DNA of 64,000 nucleotides from positions 62,001 to 126,000 of the forward strand of contig VWND01000039.1 in the NCBI GenBank assembly GCA_009599575.1, read 5' to 3'. The number at the start of each line of letters is the position of its first letter. The first letter of the stretch is position 1. Source of the stretch: Blumeriella jaapii. Taxonomy: Eukaryota; Ascomycota; Leotiomycetes; Helotiales; Drepanopezizaceae. Position numbers and translations under genes: made by a program. Shown piece by piece: positions 10,540-22,859 of this stretch. The notes beneath the pieces were generated by a model. It searched no databases, was not told the DNA's origin, and was given only the letters and a program-made list of their open reading frames with translations.

Positions 10540-11829
10540 CGTCCGAAAAAAACGCGCTTTCGAGCTTTTATTTATTAATACGTTATTATTCAAATAATCG
10601 TACGAATTCAAATTTTCGAAATACGTTTTCAGCTAATTTATAAGTTTTGCAAAAGGACCGGAAAGCTTTTTATACGTTAAATAAAAGTCGCGCACTTTTA
10701 AAAAAGCGTATATAAAATCAGACGCGGAGTATTACGTAAGATTTTTATTTAAATTTATTTAAAAAGCTTTGTATTAAAAGGTTTTTCGTTATATTCGATA
10801 AACGATTAATTTTTCGATTTCGTATTGAAGCTTATTAATTATATTAATAAATTCAAAAGCTAAATTAATTTAATTTAAAAGCGCGTCGTTAATTATTTTA
10901 CGCAATCGATTAGCGTAAAAAACTAAATGTACGTTTATAATACTAAAAAGGTCTAGCTTAAAAGCGTTGTCGAAAATTTTGGCTATAATTTTAAAAAGGC
11001 CGTTTATAAAATTGTCGAGCTTGCGAAAAGGCCGGAAAATCGGAAATAAACGCATATCGAGCTATACGTAATCGCTAACGTTAAAATCGATCGCGCGGCG
11101 AAATTTATTCGCATTTTTTTTTATTTTGTCGTAGATTTATTAAAAGTGCGATTTGGCGAAATTTCAAACGTCGTAATAGCGGCGAACGTACGCACGAGCT
11201 TTATTTGCGTTTAATTTATATAAAAAATTAAAAGAAAAAAAAATATCGAACTTTTAATTTTAATTAATATAAAAAATATAACCGTATACAATTTTAAAAG
11301 ATAAAAGGCCATTTAAATTTTTATAAAAAAAAATCATTTAGGCAAAATCCATTATTAAAAGAAATTCGCTCTAATCGTTTTAATAAAAGTTTACGAAAAG
11401 TCGAAAGCGTTTTTAGAAATATTAATTATAAATTTCGGTTTGACCGTCGGTTTCGGAATAAGCGGCTGTCGAAAGCTTTAATTGTATACCGAGTATTTTA
11501 TTTAATTCAGATTAGAAAATAAATTAATATTAAAAGCCACGATCGCTAATAATACTTTTTAAAAAACTAAAATATTTATATACGTAAAATATATATAATT
11601 TAACAAAGCTTCGAACGTCGATATTTTTATAATAAAAAATCGAAATAGCTTATTTAAAAAAGCGATTTATTATTATAAATACGTTATCGTAATCGTATTT
11701 GTTTTTATTAAAACTGCAAAAGTCTATTATAATATGCTTCCAAAAATAATCAAAAACAGAAAAAAGCTAAAAAAAATCGAAGCGCTTATTTTTTAAAACA
11801 AAACTTTTTCGATAAATATAACAATTGCG
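10540..11829 (-). pseudogene. pol: integrase C-terminus and chromodomain of B0
   Basis: The minus-strand stretch 11,055-10,870 reads MRLFPIFRPFRKLDNFINGLFKIIAKIFDN and continues to NVHLVFYANRLRK, the GPFxI...VHPVFHVSxLRK end of gypsy integrases. Beyond it (10,860-10,600) lies the decayed chromodomain seen more clearly in B1 at 17,665-17,850. Upstream, 11,056-11,829 covers the integrase core. B1 inserted here with ATAAT. Confidence 0.85.
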
Positions 11830-11834
11830 ATAAT

Positions 11835-12098
11835 TGTGACGATTCACTCGTTTGCCCCTCGCGTCACCCCAGCAACTACGTATAATTGCAAGCTTCCTGG
11901 TCTTCTGGTGGGTCTCCTATTAACTGTGGAAACTATTATATATATAAGACTTTTTCCTTTTAGCAACTTCTGCTTTTTGCAGTTGTTGATTTTAAATAAA
12001 TATTTTTATTACAGAACCAAAGGCTCGTTTTTTATATTATATAAATACGGCGACCAGTTGATTAATCTTTTAGCTTTTCGATTAATTAAATCGTTATA
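11835..12098 (+). repeat. 5' LTR of B1
   Basis: Begins TGTGACGATTCACTC and ends TCGTTATA. A TATA-like run (TATATATAAG) lies near 11,938-11,947, where a promoter would sit. The 89-codon open frame at 11,836-12,105 is LTR sequence, not a gene. After the LTR the leader (12,099-12,650) has no frame; it contains GCGACGGCG shared by all B copies. Confidence 0.95.
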
Positions 12099-12649
12099 TT
12101 ATTAATAATTTTTTTTTTACGCTAGCGACGGCGTAAATTATTTTTTCTTTCGAATTTCTTACGGGTTATATCAAAATGATCGACCGGTCGTGAAAAGGCT
12201 TATTTTCGCATTTTGCGAAAAATAGCTTTTGTTCAACGATCTCCCTTTTAGCAGAGCTTTTCAGCTTCTGCGACCATACCTCAACCTTCCTTCTTTTAAT
12301 CAGCGAAAAAGCAGCCTCTTTCAAAAGCTTTTTTTTTTGAAAAACAATTCTTTTTCCGAGAAAAAAAGAATAAAAGAAAGGGCAGAGCACCAATCACTTC
12401 GCTTGCCATCTCCCAATCTAGCGCTAAAAGCGTTCAGTTGAGACTCTTGCAAAATCAACTGAAAAAAGCGCAAAAGCGTAAACGATAACTTTTGAAAATT
12501 ATACGATTGCGACAGACCTTTTAATCAAAGCGTTTGGTAGAATTTATCGAACGTGTTTTTGCCAATCGCGAATTTGCTGCTTTTTCCCTTTTTCGCAACG
12601 TTTTATTTTAATTAACAAACGCTGCAAACCAGTTTTTACGCTTTTCGCG

Positions 12650-13700
12650 AATTCTTTTTGAATTTTTTTATAACGGCCAAAACTTTAGCGCGCTTTTTAA
12701 ACGCTATAGTTTTTATTTATTTGCTGATTTTCGATTAGCTCGTATAAAGCGCGTTTCGAATTTTGAATTTAAGCTAAATAATAATAAAAATTACAAAATA
12801 CGCTATTAAAAAACTAAAATTTTCGATAATTTCGAATTTTACTACGATTATTTCGCTGGCGATCGATTTCGTAAAAATTATATATTCGATTAGACCGAAA
12901 GCGTAGTAAAAAAGTTTTTAATTCCGCGTATTTTGGACCGCTCCGACTTTATATTTTCCGAAAAATTAATTAAAAAGGTCGCCGATTTCCTGGCCGATTT
13001 TTTAAACGTTTAAAAGGCCGAAAACGAATTTAAAATGCTTGTAATAAATACGCACGACGATTTTTAGCGATTTTATCTGCGATTTTCCATTTTCGCAGCG
13101 AACGCTTAAATACAAACCGACAAACAGCTTCGAAACGCTTTCCGCGATAAAATACCAAAGCGTTTACGAAAAAAGCTGCATTTGAAATAAACGCGTACAA
13201 CGACTTTTAAAAATTAGCTTACCGCCGTTCGATAAAAAAAACAAAGTTAATTGGCTAAACGAACTTTATACGCGAATCGTTTTTCAACCAAGTTTATTAT
13301 TTATCAAAATAATAAATCCTTAACCAAAGCGTATTACGAATCTAATCGTACGTACGAAAATCGTTCAAATACTTCACAGGCTCTTTTTCAGCCCTTTGCT
13401 GCTTTTTCTTCTTTTCTACGCTAAAACGCTCCTTTTAGCGTTTTTTTTTTTCGATCGGACCAACGACAACGCTCGTTTTTTACTTTATATCAGAAGATTC
13501 GAAGCCAATTTGCACGACTTTTTACGGGCCGACCTTCGGTTCCACCCAAAGGCCCTTTTAGGCTGGTAGATGTAAACGAAATCGAACCGGCCGAAAATTC
13601 GCTCTTCGATAATAATAATAAAAACGAAAACCCTTTTCCAAACGACTTTTAAAACGCATACGAAAAAATCGAAAGCTTTTCCGCTAATCGAAAAAACGCT
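12650..13700 (+). pseudogene. gag: gag of B1
   Basis: No long frame remains, but translated fragments are consistent between B1 and B4: a segment with VNWLNELYTRI (about 13,245-13,275), a Phe-rich stretch, DRTNDNARF (about 13,457-13,483) and ANLHDFLRAD (about 13,506-13,535). Position between LTR leader and protease and the conserved match among three copies identify it as gag. I do not see a CCHC knuckle. Stops are nearly all TAA or TAG at expected Q or W positions. Confidence 0.7.
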
Positions 13701-13729
13701 CAGGCCTAAGCAAAGCTTTCTTTTTAAAC

Positions 13730-14113
13730 GTGTTGCGCGATATACGTTACTTTGACGTTCGAAAGCTTTTTAATAACGATTTACTAATAATTTCCGTTAT
13801 ACTTATTAAAAATAGCTTTTTATATAAAATAAAAGCGCTCGCCGATTCTAAAGCGAACGGTTATACGTTAATCGATTCGGCGCTAATTAAATTCCTTTTT
13901 TTTTTTTTTAAACTTTTGATTCAACTTTTTCCGGCTTTTTTTTTTATAAAAAGGTATAATAAAGCTCGTGGCTATTTAATTATATATTTTACGTTTTTTA
14001 ATTTTATTATTAATAACCGAATACAATCGTTTACTTTTTTTTTAATTATTAATTTCGGAAATTATAATATAATTCTAAAAAAACTTGGTTGGCCGAATAT
14101 TAAATTTTATTAA
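13730..14113 (+). pseudogene. pro: retropepsin of B1
   Basis: A 127-codon open stretch with ADSKANGYTLIDSALIK at about residues 38-54. The active-site DSG has become DSK by GGA/GGG-to-AAA type change, which inactivates it. A second retropepsin block near the C-terminus reads NFGNYNIILKKLGWPN, matching the usual hydrophobic D/N-x-ILGxxWL motif. The 'MLRDIRYFDV' start is probably internal to the polyprotein. The next 750 bp (14,114-14,868) is the protease-RT linker; the frame 14,265-14,471 lies in it and has no domain I recognise. Confidence 0.88.
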
Positions 14114-14868
14114 ATTGTAATAAACGCAAGCTTTATTAGCCGAAGTCTTATTCTTTCATAGCCTTTTACGCTCGTTGTATTAAAATCTTTTATTTGCATT
14201 TCCGAAAGATTTAATTTCGCCATCAAAACGACGCTGTAAAACGTGATAAAAACCTTAATCAATTATGGCAGACTTACGACGCTGTGCGAAGCGCGAAAAG
14301 GTCGAATTTCACTCGCGGTGCCAATTTCGATGGCGACGCCAGTGGAATAATACAAAAAATCACACTATTATTTTCCTAGGCTGCCGATTCCTTTTTTATT
14401 ATTTCTACTTTTTTTTTTCTTCTTTTTTCGTTAAAACAGCTTTTTCGTTTTACGAAAAACAATTATACTAAAGACCGAAAAAAAGCCTTCGCCGCGATGG
14501 CTTTTCAGCTTAATATAATCGATAATTTAAATAAGCCACCTTTTGAATCTTTTAAACGACCAGTTCGAAAACGAGTTTTTTAATCTACTGCTTATTTAAT
14601 TTCCATTTGCCAGATTATTACATACGCTTTTAAGCTGATTTCCAGAAAAAAAGCAGTTGAAGTGTTTTTAATCTCCCTGTACGAAATCGACAAAATACTA
14701 GACGACCTTACGTATAATACTTTCCTTAAAACCTAATCTTATAATTTTTTCGAACGTTTCAAAATTAACGAAATATCGATTTCGACTTTTTTAATTAATT
14801 TAGCAAAGCTAATTTCGAATAAACTTTTCTTCGAATCTTTTCCTTCGAAATACAAAAACTTCGAACAC

Positions 14869-16230
14869 GTGTTTTCTAAGGCCGTCAGTAACGAACTAGC
14901 CTCTTACCGGCCTTACGACCATAAAATCGAGCTTATTATAAATAAAAAAAAGCTGAAATATACTTTTTTATATAAAATATCGATTTCAAAATTCGAAATT
15001 ATCAAAACTTATTTGCAAAATAATTTTAATAAAAATTTTATCGAACCTTTCACCGCTTTCGCTGCTCCAATGCTTTTCGCTAAAAAACCCGACGGTTTAT
15101 TGCGTTTTTGTATCGATTATCGAGCTTTTAATAACGTTATTCGTAAAAATCGTTACTTTTTCCTTTTTATCGATAAAACCTTTGCTCGTTTTTCGGAAAT
15201 ACGAATCTTTACGAAGCTCGATATTCGTTAAGCTTTTTATAAAATTCGAATGGATTCCGCTAATAAAAAACTAACGACGTTTCGTACGCGTTACGGCGCT
15301 TATAAATGCAAAATACTACCTTTTGGCTTTATTAATAAACTCGCAATTTACCAACGCTATATAAACGACGTTTTTTTCGATTATTTAAACGATTTTTGTA
15401 TTATATACCTGGATAACATTTTTATTTATTCGTCCGACTTTTTAAAACACGTTATATACGTCCGCAAAGTGTTTTAAAAGCTCGCTAATATTAAATTACA
15501 GGCCGATATTCGGAAATCTGAATTCAACGTTATTCGGATCCGTTATTTAAGCTTTATTATTTCGACTGAAAACCTAGAAGTAAATCCAGAAAAGATTTCC
15601 GTGGTCGCTTACTAAAAGCCTTTTATTATTATAAAAAATATATAAAGCTTTTTTGGTTTTTGTAATTTTTACCGACGTTTTATTCGAAACTACGGTATAA
15701 TTGCAAAACTTCTGATTTATTTAACCAAAACTAACGTTTTTTACAATTTCACTTCTAAATATCAGAAGAATTTCGACTTTTTTATATTAACCTTTATTAT
15801 TACATCAGTTTTATAATATTATAAGCAAAATCTTTTTTGCATATTAAAAACTAACGCTTCCGACGGCGTAATAGCTTTTGTGCTTTTACAATTTTATAAT
15901 AACGATTAGCTTCTAGTCGCTTATTTCAGCAAAACTATAGCTTTCGCAAAGCTAAACTACGTCGTATACGATAAAAAAATGCTCGCAATCGTAAGATTTT
16001 TAAGCAACTTTCGTATTGAATTAGCTAGCTCAGTTTATTAAATCAAAATTATTATTAATTACAAAGCCTTAAAGTATTTTATAATTTTCAAACTTTTAAA
16101 CGTTCGATAAACACGCTGGGCCGAACTTTTCGCCGATTACAATTTTTTTATTACGTATAAACCAAATAAACACAACTTTTTAGCTGACGCATTAATACGT
16201 CGTATAAGCGAATTCGACCGTTAAAACTTT
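14869..16230 (+). pseudogene. pol: reverse transcriptase and RNase H of B1
   Basis: RT fingers and palm read EPFTAFAAPMLFAKKPDG, LRFCIDYRAFNNVI (14,869-15,231), then a single stop, then LPFGFINKLAIYQRYIND and YLDNIFIYS. The catalytic YxDD has become YLDN at 15,406-15,417 (GAC to AAC). The palm continues into a FFGFCNFYRRFI block (about 15,645-15,690), and RNase H reads KTNASDGV (TDASxxG class), DKKMLAIV and finally KPNKHNFLADALIRR near 16,160-16,205, the PGKxNxxADALSR signature ending gypsy RNase H. About ten in-frame stops. Inactive. Confidence 0.95.
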
Positions 16231-17640
16231 TTTAAACGCATCCAGCGCTTGCAAATTCTTTTTCGAACCGATCAAATCGATTACCGCTTTTTAACTAAAA
16301 AATTTCGATCTTTTACGGCCTTCGAAACAATTGTTTTTATCGTTGAAATAGCTGATCTTTTTTTCGCATTTCGTGTCGTTAACCAAATTTTTATATTAAT
16401 CGTATAATTAGCAGTCTGATGGCCTTTCGAAAAAAAGCTGTACGAAACGCTACAAAAGGAAACGACGATAATAATACTTCGTATACATTTAAACGCGATC
16501 TGCTATTATATTACAATCGTTTGATAATACCAAACGTCGATTATTTCCGTTTGGCTTTTATACGAAAAATGCACGACCAGATTTCCACCGTTTATTTTAA
16601 CGCTTGCAAAACTACGCAATTGCTTTCGGACCAATATTATTAGCGAAATATAACAGTTTTCGTAAAATAATACTGTCGCAATTGCTACGCTTATCGAAAA
16701 AGTTTTATTTTAAAAAATAAACGCTTCGGTTTTTTTTAGCTTTTTTCTGTTTTTAATTATTTTTAAAAATACGTTATAATAAACTTTTGCAGCTTTAACA
16801 AAAACAAATACGGTTACGATAACGTATTCGTAATAATAAATCGTTTTTCTAAACAGGCTATTTCGATTTTTTATTATAAAAATATCGACGCTCGAAGCTT
16901 CGCTAAATTATATATATTTCATATATACAAATATTTTAGCTTTTTAAAAAGTATTATTAGCGATCGTAGCTTTTAATATTAGTTTATTTTCTGGTTTAAA
17001 TTAAATAAAATACTCGGTACGCAATTAAAGCTTTCGACAGCCGCTTATTTTAAAACCGATGATCAAACCGAAATTTATAATTAATATTTGCAAAAACGCT
17101 TTCGACCCTTCGTAAATTTCTATCAAAACGATTGGAACGAATTTTTTTTAATAATAGATTTCGCTCAAATAATTTTTTTTTACGAAAGTCTAAATGGCCT
17201 TTCATTTTTTAAAATTGTATACGATTATACTTCTTATACTAATTAAAACTGAAAGCTCGACATTTTCCTTTTTCCCAACTTTTTATATAAGCTAAACGCA
17301 AACGAAGCTCGTACGTACGCTCGCCGTTATTACGACGCTTAAAACCTCGCCAAATCGCATTTTTAATAAGCCTACGATAAAATAAAAAAAAATGCGAATA
17401 AATTTCGCCGCGCGATCGATTTTAACGTTAGCGATTACGTATAGCTCGATATGCGTTTATTTCCGACCTTCCGGCTTTTTCGCAAACTCGACAATTTTAT
17501 AAACGGCTTTTTTAAAATTGTAGCCAAAATTTTCGATAACGCTTTTAAACTAAACTTTTTTAATATTATAAACGTACACCCAGTTTTTCACGTTAATCGA
17601 CTGCGTAAAACAGCTGACGACGCGCTTTTAAATTAAATTA
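16231..17640 (+). pseudogene. pol: integrase of B1
   Basis: The zinc domain is visible as MHDQISTVYFNACKTTQLLS (about 16,568-16,627, the H-D-x-xxxGHxGxxKTxxLL block) followed by CRNCYAYRK near 16,675. The catalytic core is heavily broken. The C-terminal domain is clear at 17,451-17,636: RKLDNFINGFFKIVAKIFDN then VHPVFHVNRLRK, typical of chromoviral integrases. The segment at 16,636-16,720 is the site that matches the B0 sequence into which B1 itself jumped. Confidence 0.9.
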
Positions 17641-17960
17641 ATTTAGCTTTTGAATTTATTAATATAATTAATAAACTTAAATACGAAATCGAAAAATTAA
17701 TCGCTTATCGAATACAGCGGAAGACTTTTTAATACAAAGCTTTTTAAATAGGCTTAAATAAAAATTTCACGTGGTACTCCGCGTTTGACTTTATATATGC
17801 TTTTTAAAAGTGCGCGATTTTTATTTGGCGCATAAAAAGCTTCCCGGTCCTTTTGTAAAACTTGTAGACTGGCTGAAAGCGTATTCCGAAGGTTTAGATT
17901 CGTACGATTATTTGAATAGCGACGTATTAATAAATAAAAGCTCGAGGGCGCGCTTTTTTC
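17641..17960 (+). pseudogene. chromodomain at the C-terminus of B1 pol
   Basis: Translation gives KYEIEKLIAYRIQ, a YKAF-stop-IGL segment (W expected at the stop), TWYSAFDF, then after a one-base shift VRDFYLAHKKLPGPFVKLVD and WLKAYSEG. This is the YEVExIL...Y.V.W.GY...WxPxxxF pattern of retrotransposon chromodomains plus the conserved tail after it. In chromoviruses this domain binds methylated histone H3 and steers integration to heterochromatin. Confidence 0.85.
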
Positions 17961-17974
17961 GGACGAGGAAATAA

Positions 17975-18238
17975 TATAACGACTTATTCGTTTGCCTTTC
18001 GCGTTATTCCAGCAATTACGTATAATTACAAGCTCCCTGGTCTTCTGGTGGGTCTTCCATCAATTATGGAAATTATTATATATATAAGGCTTTTTTTCTT
18101 TAGCAATCTCTGCCTTCTGCAGTTGTTGATTTTAAGTAAATATCTTTGTTACAGAACCAAAGGCTCGTTTCTTATACCATATGAACACGGCGACCAGTTG
18201 ACTGATTTCCCAACCCTTCGACTGATTAGATCGTCACA
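17975..18238 (+). repeat. 3' LTR of B1
   Basis: Begins TATAACGA (from TGTGACGA) and ends TCGTCACA. Preceded by GGACGAGGAAATAA (17,961-17,974), a purine-rich tract in the polypurine-primer position. Differences from the 5' LTR are almost all transitions. The open frame 18,048-18,242 is LTR sequence. Confidence 0.95.
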
Positions 18239-18243
18239 ATAAT

Positions 18244-18891
18244 ATTATTTTACGAAAGCTATTATACCTCGCTAATAATATTGGTTCGAAAGCAATTGCG
18301 TAGTTTTGCGAACGCTAAAATAAACGGTAAAAATCTGGTCGTGCATTTTTCGTATAAAAGTTAAACGAAAATAATCGACGTTTAAAATTATTAAGCGACC
18401 GTAATATAATAACAAATCGCGTTTAAATATATACGAAATATTATTATCGTCGTTTCTTTTTGTAGCGTTTCGTATAGCTTTTTTTCGGAAAACTATCAGG
18501 CTGCTAATTATGCGATTAGCGTAAAAAAGCTGATCAACGATACGAAATACGAAAAAAAAATTAGTTATTTCAACGATAAAAACAGCTGTTTCGAAAACCG
18601 TAGAAAATCGAAGTTTTTTAATTAAAAAACGGTAATTAATTTGATCGGCTTAAAAAAAAGTTTGCATACGCTAAATGCGTTTAAAAAAGTTTTGGCGGTC
18701 GAATTCGTTCGTACGACGTATTAATGCGTTAGCCAGAAAATTATATTTATTTGATTTGTACGTAATAAAAAAGTTGTAATCGGCGAAAAGCTCGGCTTAG
18801 CCTGCTTATCGAACGTTTAAAAGTTTGGAAATTATAAAATATTCCAAAGTTTTATAATTAATAATAATTTTAATTTAATAAATTAAATTAA
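18244..18891 (-). pseudogene. pol: B0 pol piece: integrase N-terminus to RNase H end
   Basis: Inverse of B1 positions about 16,672 down to 16,020. It carries the zinc-domain region and the end of RNase H of the host element. No usable frame is left. The right edge is the target duplication ATTAA made by element C. Confidence 0.88.
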
Positions 18892-19064
18892 TGTAAGGGG
18901 ATAAGACGTCAATTCGTTAGTCACGTGGTCCGAAGGTCACGTTATTATCACGTAACATCGGAGCCCGCACACATTATATCTTAGACTTCGCGACACCTCT
19001 AACTTAAAACCTCGTAGTCAATGCAATTCATTTACGAACCTTTTGCTCGTTCGCACCTCTGACA
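18892..19064 (+). repeat. 5' LTR of C
   Basis: Differs from the 3' LTR at about 15 of 173 positions, all transitions. Contains CACGTG at 18,922-18,927 and two further CACGT words (reading ATCACGTAACATCGG in the second). Both LTRs are far more GC-rich than the interior. Confidence 0.96.
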
Positions 19065-19139
19065 TATTAACTACCAAACCTTTTTAACATCCCTATTTCA
19101 GCCCTCGAGCTAAAAAAACCTGCCAACTCTGTTCTGCCC

Positions 19140-20500
19140 TTGCGCATACAGAAAATCAATAAACCTTATCGCGACAACAACCTTCACGACTTTTTAAAAA
19201 TAACCTTTACGATACGAAACTACGAAACGACAATCCCTTCTGATATAAAACCCATATTTAAAAAACCCCGTTCTGCTCTTGCCTACATCCCGGAACAAAA
19301 TACATTTTACGCTCCTTTCTTAACGAGCTATATCGGACCATCCCAAATTGTCGGAACCCCCCAATTACTCTATTTTAAGGCACCTTAAATACCCCGACCA
19401 AATCGTCGCCGCTCTGATCGCCAATACGAAAGCCTGCTTTTAAAAAATTTTCGATATCTTCGCCTACGCGATAAAACAAAACGATATAATAATATTACTT
19501 AAAGCTAAACTAAATAATCTCGCTTAAAAACTAAATATTCAAACGGTATAATACTAAAAAAAAAAAGCCTTTCAAAAAAAAATAATTCAAAACCGCGAAG
19601 CCGAGCTTGCCAACTTCCGAAAACAAGCTTCTACCAGTCAAAATACACCGAATACTTTAAACGCAGAAAAAAAAACACCTGCCTTCCCCGATCCCGATAA
19701 ATTCACAAATTCGGATAGCACTAGCAACGTTACGAAGCATTTACCATTTTTTTTTAAAATATAATTTTAAAGCTCCGTTTTAATCAAAATTAATATACGA
19801 CCGAACAGAATCGTATAAACTACTTTTTCTCCCGCCTTTCCGATATAGCCAAAAGCGTTTTACAAAAAAGTTTACGTACGAACGGCACCTTTTTCTACCT
19901 AACTATTGTAAAAATGATTTAAATCCTTTAATAATCGTTCGGTATTTTTAACCAACAAGCAAATACATCTAAAAGAATTCTGTCCTTTAAGCAAAGCAAC
20001 CAACTCCTGTCCATTTTTCTTTTTATTTAACTAAAAATTAAAAATTACACTAAATTTAATAACGAAGCCGCTATTGCTATTTTGCGCGAAGCTTTTTATT
20101 CTAATATAATTATCCGTTTATCGTATATTAATTCTTTCGATTTAAAAACCGATTTTATTAATTTTTACGCCCAAATACGCGAAACCGATACCGTCCTTCG
20201 ACAACTAAATCCCAACTACTATAAAACCGGAGGCCGCAATACGAAAATCATTTTTTCCGCCCCTATATTTAAAACTGCTATTACGACTACTATTCAAAGC
20301 GACCCTATAAACCTCAATACTATTCAAACCAAAGCAATTATATGGACCGCAGCTAATATAACAAAAAACAGACGCCCAATCGGTAACGCCGAAAAGCTAG
20401 CTCGCCGAACCTACTTTTTTGCTAACAACCTTTGCTTATAATATACCAGCGATAAACACCGAGCTGCTAATTGCCCCGATTTCCCTTAGATCAAAAAAGC
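19140..20500 (+). pseudogene. gag: gag of C with zinc knuckle
   Basis: Open stretches at 19,140-19,388 and 20,082-20,441 with few stops between. The 3' end carries a CCHC knuckle at about 20,431-20,475 read as CL-stop-YTSDKHRAANCPDF: spacing C-x2-C-x4-H-x4-C is exact if the Tyr was Cys (TGT to TAT). A K/E-rich coiled-like stretch lies at about 19,540-19,680. The true start is unclear; the first open stretch opens with MRIQKINKPYRD at 19,140. Confidence 0.8.
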
Positions 20501-20563
20501 TAAAGCCGAAATAAAAAAGTCGGAAAACTGACTGTCTCTGATAATTATCATTATTAAAAATTT

Positions 20564-20938
20564 TTGAAAAATGAATTGGAATTATTTGTTTTAAATAGCG
20601 TTCCGGAATCATATTTGATATTGCTTTGTATTATAACTGCTAATAGTACACATATCAAAACTTATTTCTTAAACGATTCCGAAGCTACCGATAATTTTAT
20701 TAATTATGCTTTCGTACAACATTACGAATTAACCTCTGTTTTACTTACCAACCCACGTAAACTTACCGTAGTTAACGAACGTTTTTCCATCCACGGCGAC
20801 GTTATTTATCAAATCTTTTTTCAAATTAATATCGCCCGCCATACCGAACGAATTACAGCTTTTATCACAACACTTAAGAAATACGACCTTATTCTGGGCA
20901 AACCTTGGCTTAAAACATACAACCCTCATATTAATTAA
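20564..20938 (+). pseudogene. pro: retropepsin of C
   Basis: A 124-codon open stretch. FLNDSEATDNFINYAFV holds the active-site region (DSGAT class, Gly now Glu). KLTVVNERF, the flap-side segment, follows, and the end reads YDLILGKPWLKTYNPHIN, the ILGxPWLxxxNP motif that closes fungal gypsy proteases. The Gly-to-Glu change at the catalytic triad inactivates it. The antiparallel frame 20,741-20,929 is its mirror. Confidence 0.92.
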
Positions 20939-21269
20939 ACTACGAATACCCTTTGCTTCAATTCAGACTTCTGCCGTTCGAACTGTTTACCCCAAAATTT
21001 TCATTAATTGGCTGTTTCAGGCTTAATTCAAAAACGCTACTTTTACAAATTAATCGTTTAATCAGCCCCTTCTCGCCGTACAAAAGCTGCTGCCTTCAAT
21101 ACCCTATCCTTTCAGCCCGGAATCGAGATGTTTTCAGCCTTATTATACGAAATCGACCAACGTCTACAGAAACTAAGCGCTATAATCAAAAACGATCCCA
21201 ACTCTGCATTTCCAGAAATAAACCAATTACGACAAAAACTCTTTTAAGCTGAACGACAACACCTATCAG

Positions 21270-22760
21270 CTGAATTTTACCTCGCTAAAGCTTTTTTAAA
21301 AGATATTCGTTTGGCCTTTTAAACCAAACCACCAATCGATCTCCGAAATAAAACTCTTTTAATACTACCATTATCATTTGGCCGCTTTCGACCCTATTAA
21401 AACTAATAAACTTGCGTTTTTATAAAAAAAACGTTGATTATACGATAAAACTCCGTTTTAACGCAGTATTCCCACACGGTCCTTTGTATAACATATCAGT
21501 TAACGAACTTTAAGTTTTACGCAAATTTCTGAAAAAAAAACCTCGAAAAAAGCTAGATTCGAGCTAGCTTCTTTCTCGCCGCCTTTCCAATTCTATTTGC
21601 AAAAAAACCAAAAGGCGAATTACGTTTTTGCGTCGATTACAAAGCTTTCAACGCTATAACAATTAAAAACCGGTATTTTCTGTCATTAGTTCAAAAAACA
21701 CTTTCTCGACTGAGTAAAACGAAGTTCTATATCAAACTTAACGTTTTTGCCGCCTTTAATAAGATTCGAATAAAAAAAGGCCATAAATAGCTTACTGCGT
21801 TTAATACGAAATACGGTCTATTCGAATCGTTGGTTATGTCCTTCGGTTTATGCAACGCCCTTGCTATTTTCCAATCTCGTATAAACGATATTCTACGACC
21901 TTATTTAAATATTTTTTACACAGCTTATATAAACGATATTTTAGTTTATTTAAACGACCTTTAAAAACACAGAAAACACGTCAACCTCGTTTTTCAAGCT
22001 TTTTCCGACGCTGGCCTATAATTAAATATAAAAAAATGCGAATTTAAAATTTAAAAAATCGTTTACCTAGGAATAATCATTTTTATTACTAGAATTAAAA
22101 TAGACCCTAAGAAATTAAAAGCTATTATTAGCTGAAACCCCCCTTTCAACGTTAAAAACATATAAGCGTTCCTAAGCTTTGCAAATTTCTACCGACGCTT
22201 TATTAAAAGTTTCTTTCGCATTGTCACCCCTTTAGTAAATCTGACGAAAAAAAACATTAAATAAAACTTTAATAATAACTGTGTTAAAACCTTCGAATTT
22301 TTCAAATCAACCTTTACGACTGCACCTACGTTGTTCTATTTCAATTCTGACAAAAAGATATTTGTTAAAACTAACGCTTCTAACTACGTTTTTTTAAAGA
22401 TTTTCTTTTAAAAAAACGATACAAAAATATTCCATTCAATCGCTTTTATATCGAAAAAGTTCGATTTAACCGAATGCAACTACGAAATTTATAACAAAAA
22501 ACTCCTCGCTATTATACGTTGCTTCGAAAATTAGCGAGCCGAATTACAAAAAGCTGCCTACCCAATTCGAATACTTACAAACCACCGAAACTTAAAATAT
22601 TTCATAACGACTAAGCAATTTAACAAGCGTTAAATACGCTAAAGCGAGTTTTTAGCTGGTTTTGATTTTATAATTATATTCAGACCTAAAAAACAAAATA
22701 GCAAACCTGATTTTTTGACCCGACGTTCTCAAAACCTTCCCTAAAACTTTTTAAACGAAA
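21270..22760 (+). pseudogene. pol: reverse transcriptase and RNase H of C
   Basis: RT blocks in order: LRFCVDYKAFNAITIKNRYF (about 21,620-21,680), [20 protein letters not shown] (about 21,790-21,850), [12 protein letters not shown] with YxDD changed to YIND at 21,926-21,937 (first Asp lost), VYLGIIIF, and the FYRRFI block (22,190). RNase H follows with KTNASNYV (22,370), [12 protein letters not shown] and [15 protein letters not shown] near 22,685-22,730, the PGKxNxxADxLSRR end motif. Most stops are TAG/TAA in Trp contexts. Inactive. Confidence 0.94.
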
Positions 22761-22859
22761 AAATCTAATTCCAAAACCAAACTCTTTTTAAAAAGCACCA
22801 CTTAACTAAAGTTTTAAACGTTAAAGTTTAAACGCTTTTTTAATTTTACTTAAATAAAT

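Larger units (their letters stand above)
11835..18238 (+). mobile_element. complete chromovirus B1 (6,404 bp, family B)
   Basis: Full-length Ty3/gypsy element with two 264-bp LTRs, inverted ends TGTGACGA/TCGTCACA and a 5-bp target duplication ATAAT (11,830-11,834 and 18,239-18,243). It carries gag, protease, RT, RNase H, integrase and a chromodomain in the standard order. It is inserted head-on into the integrase region of B0, an older copy of its own family on the opposite strand. Both CpA and TpG are reduced, but less than in B0. Confidence 0.96.

Noticed and set aside
11836..12105. 89-codon open frame that could look like a small gene
   Set aside because: It lies entirely in the 5' LTR of B1 and ends just past it; homologous LTRs do not keep it open.
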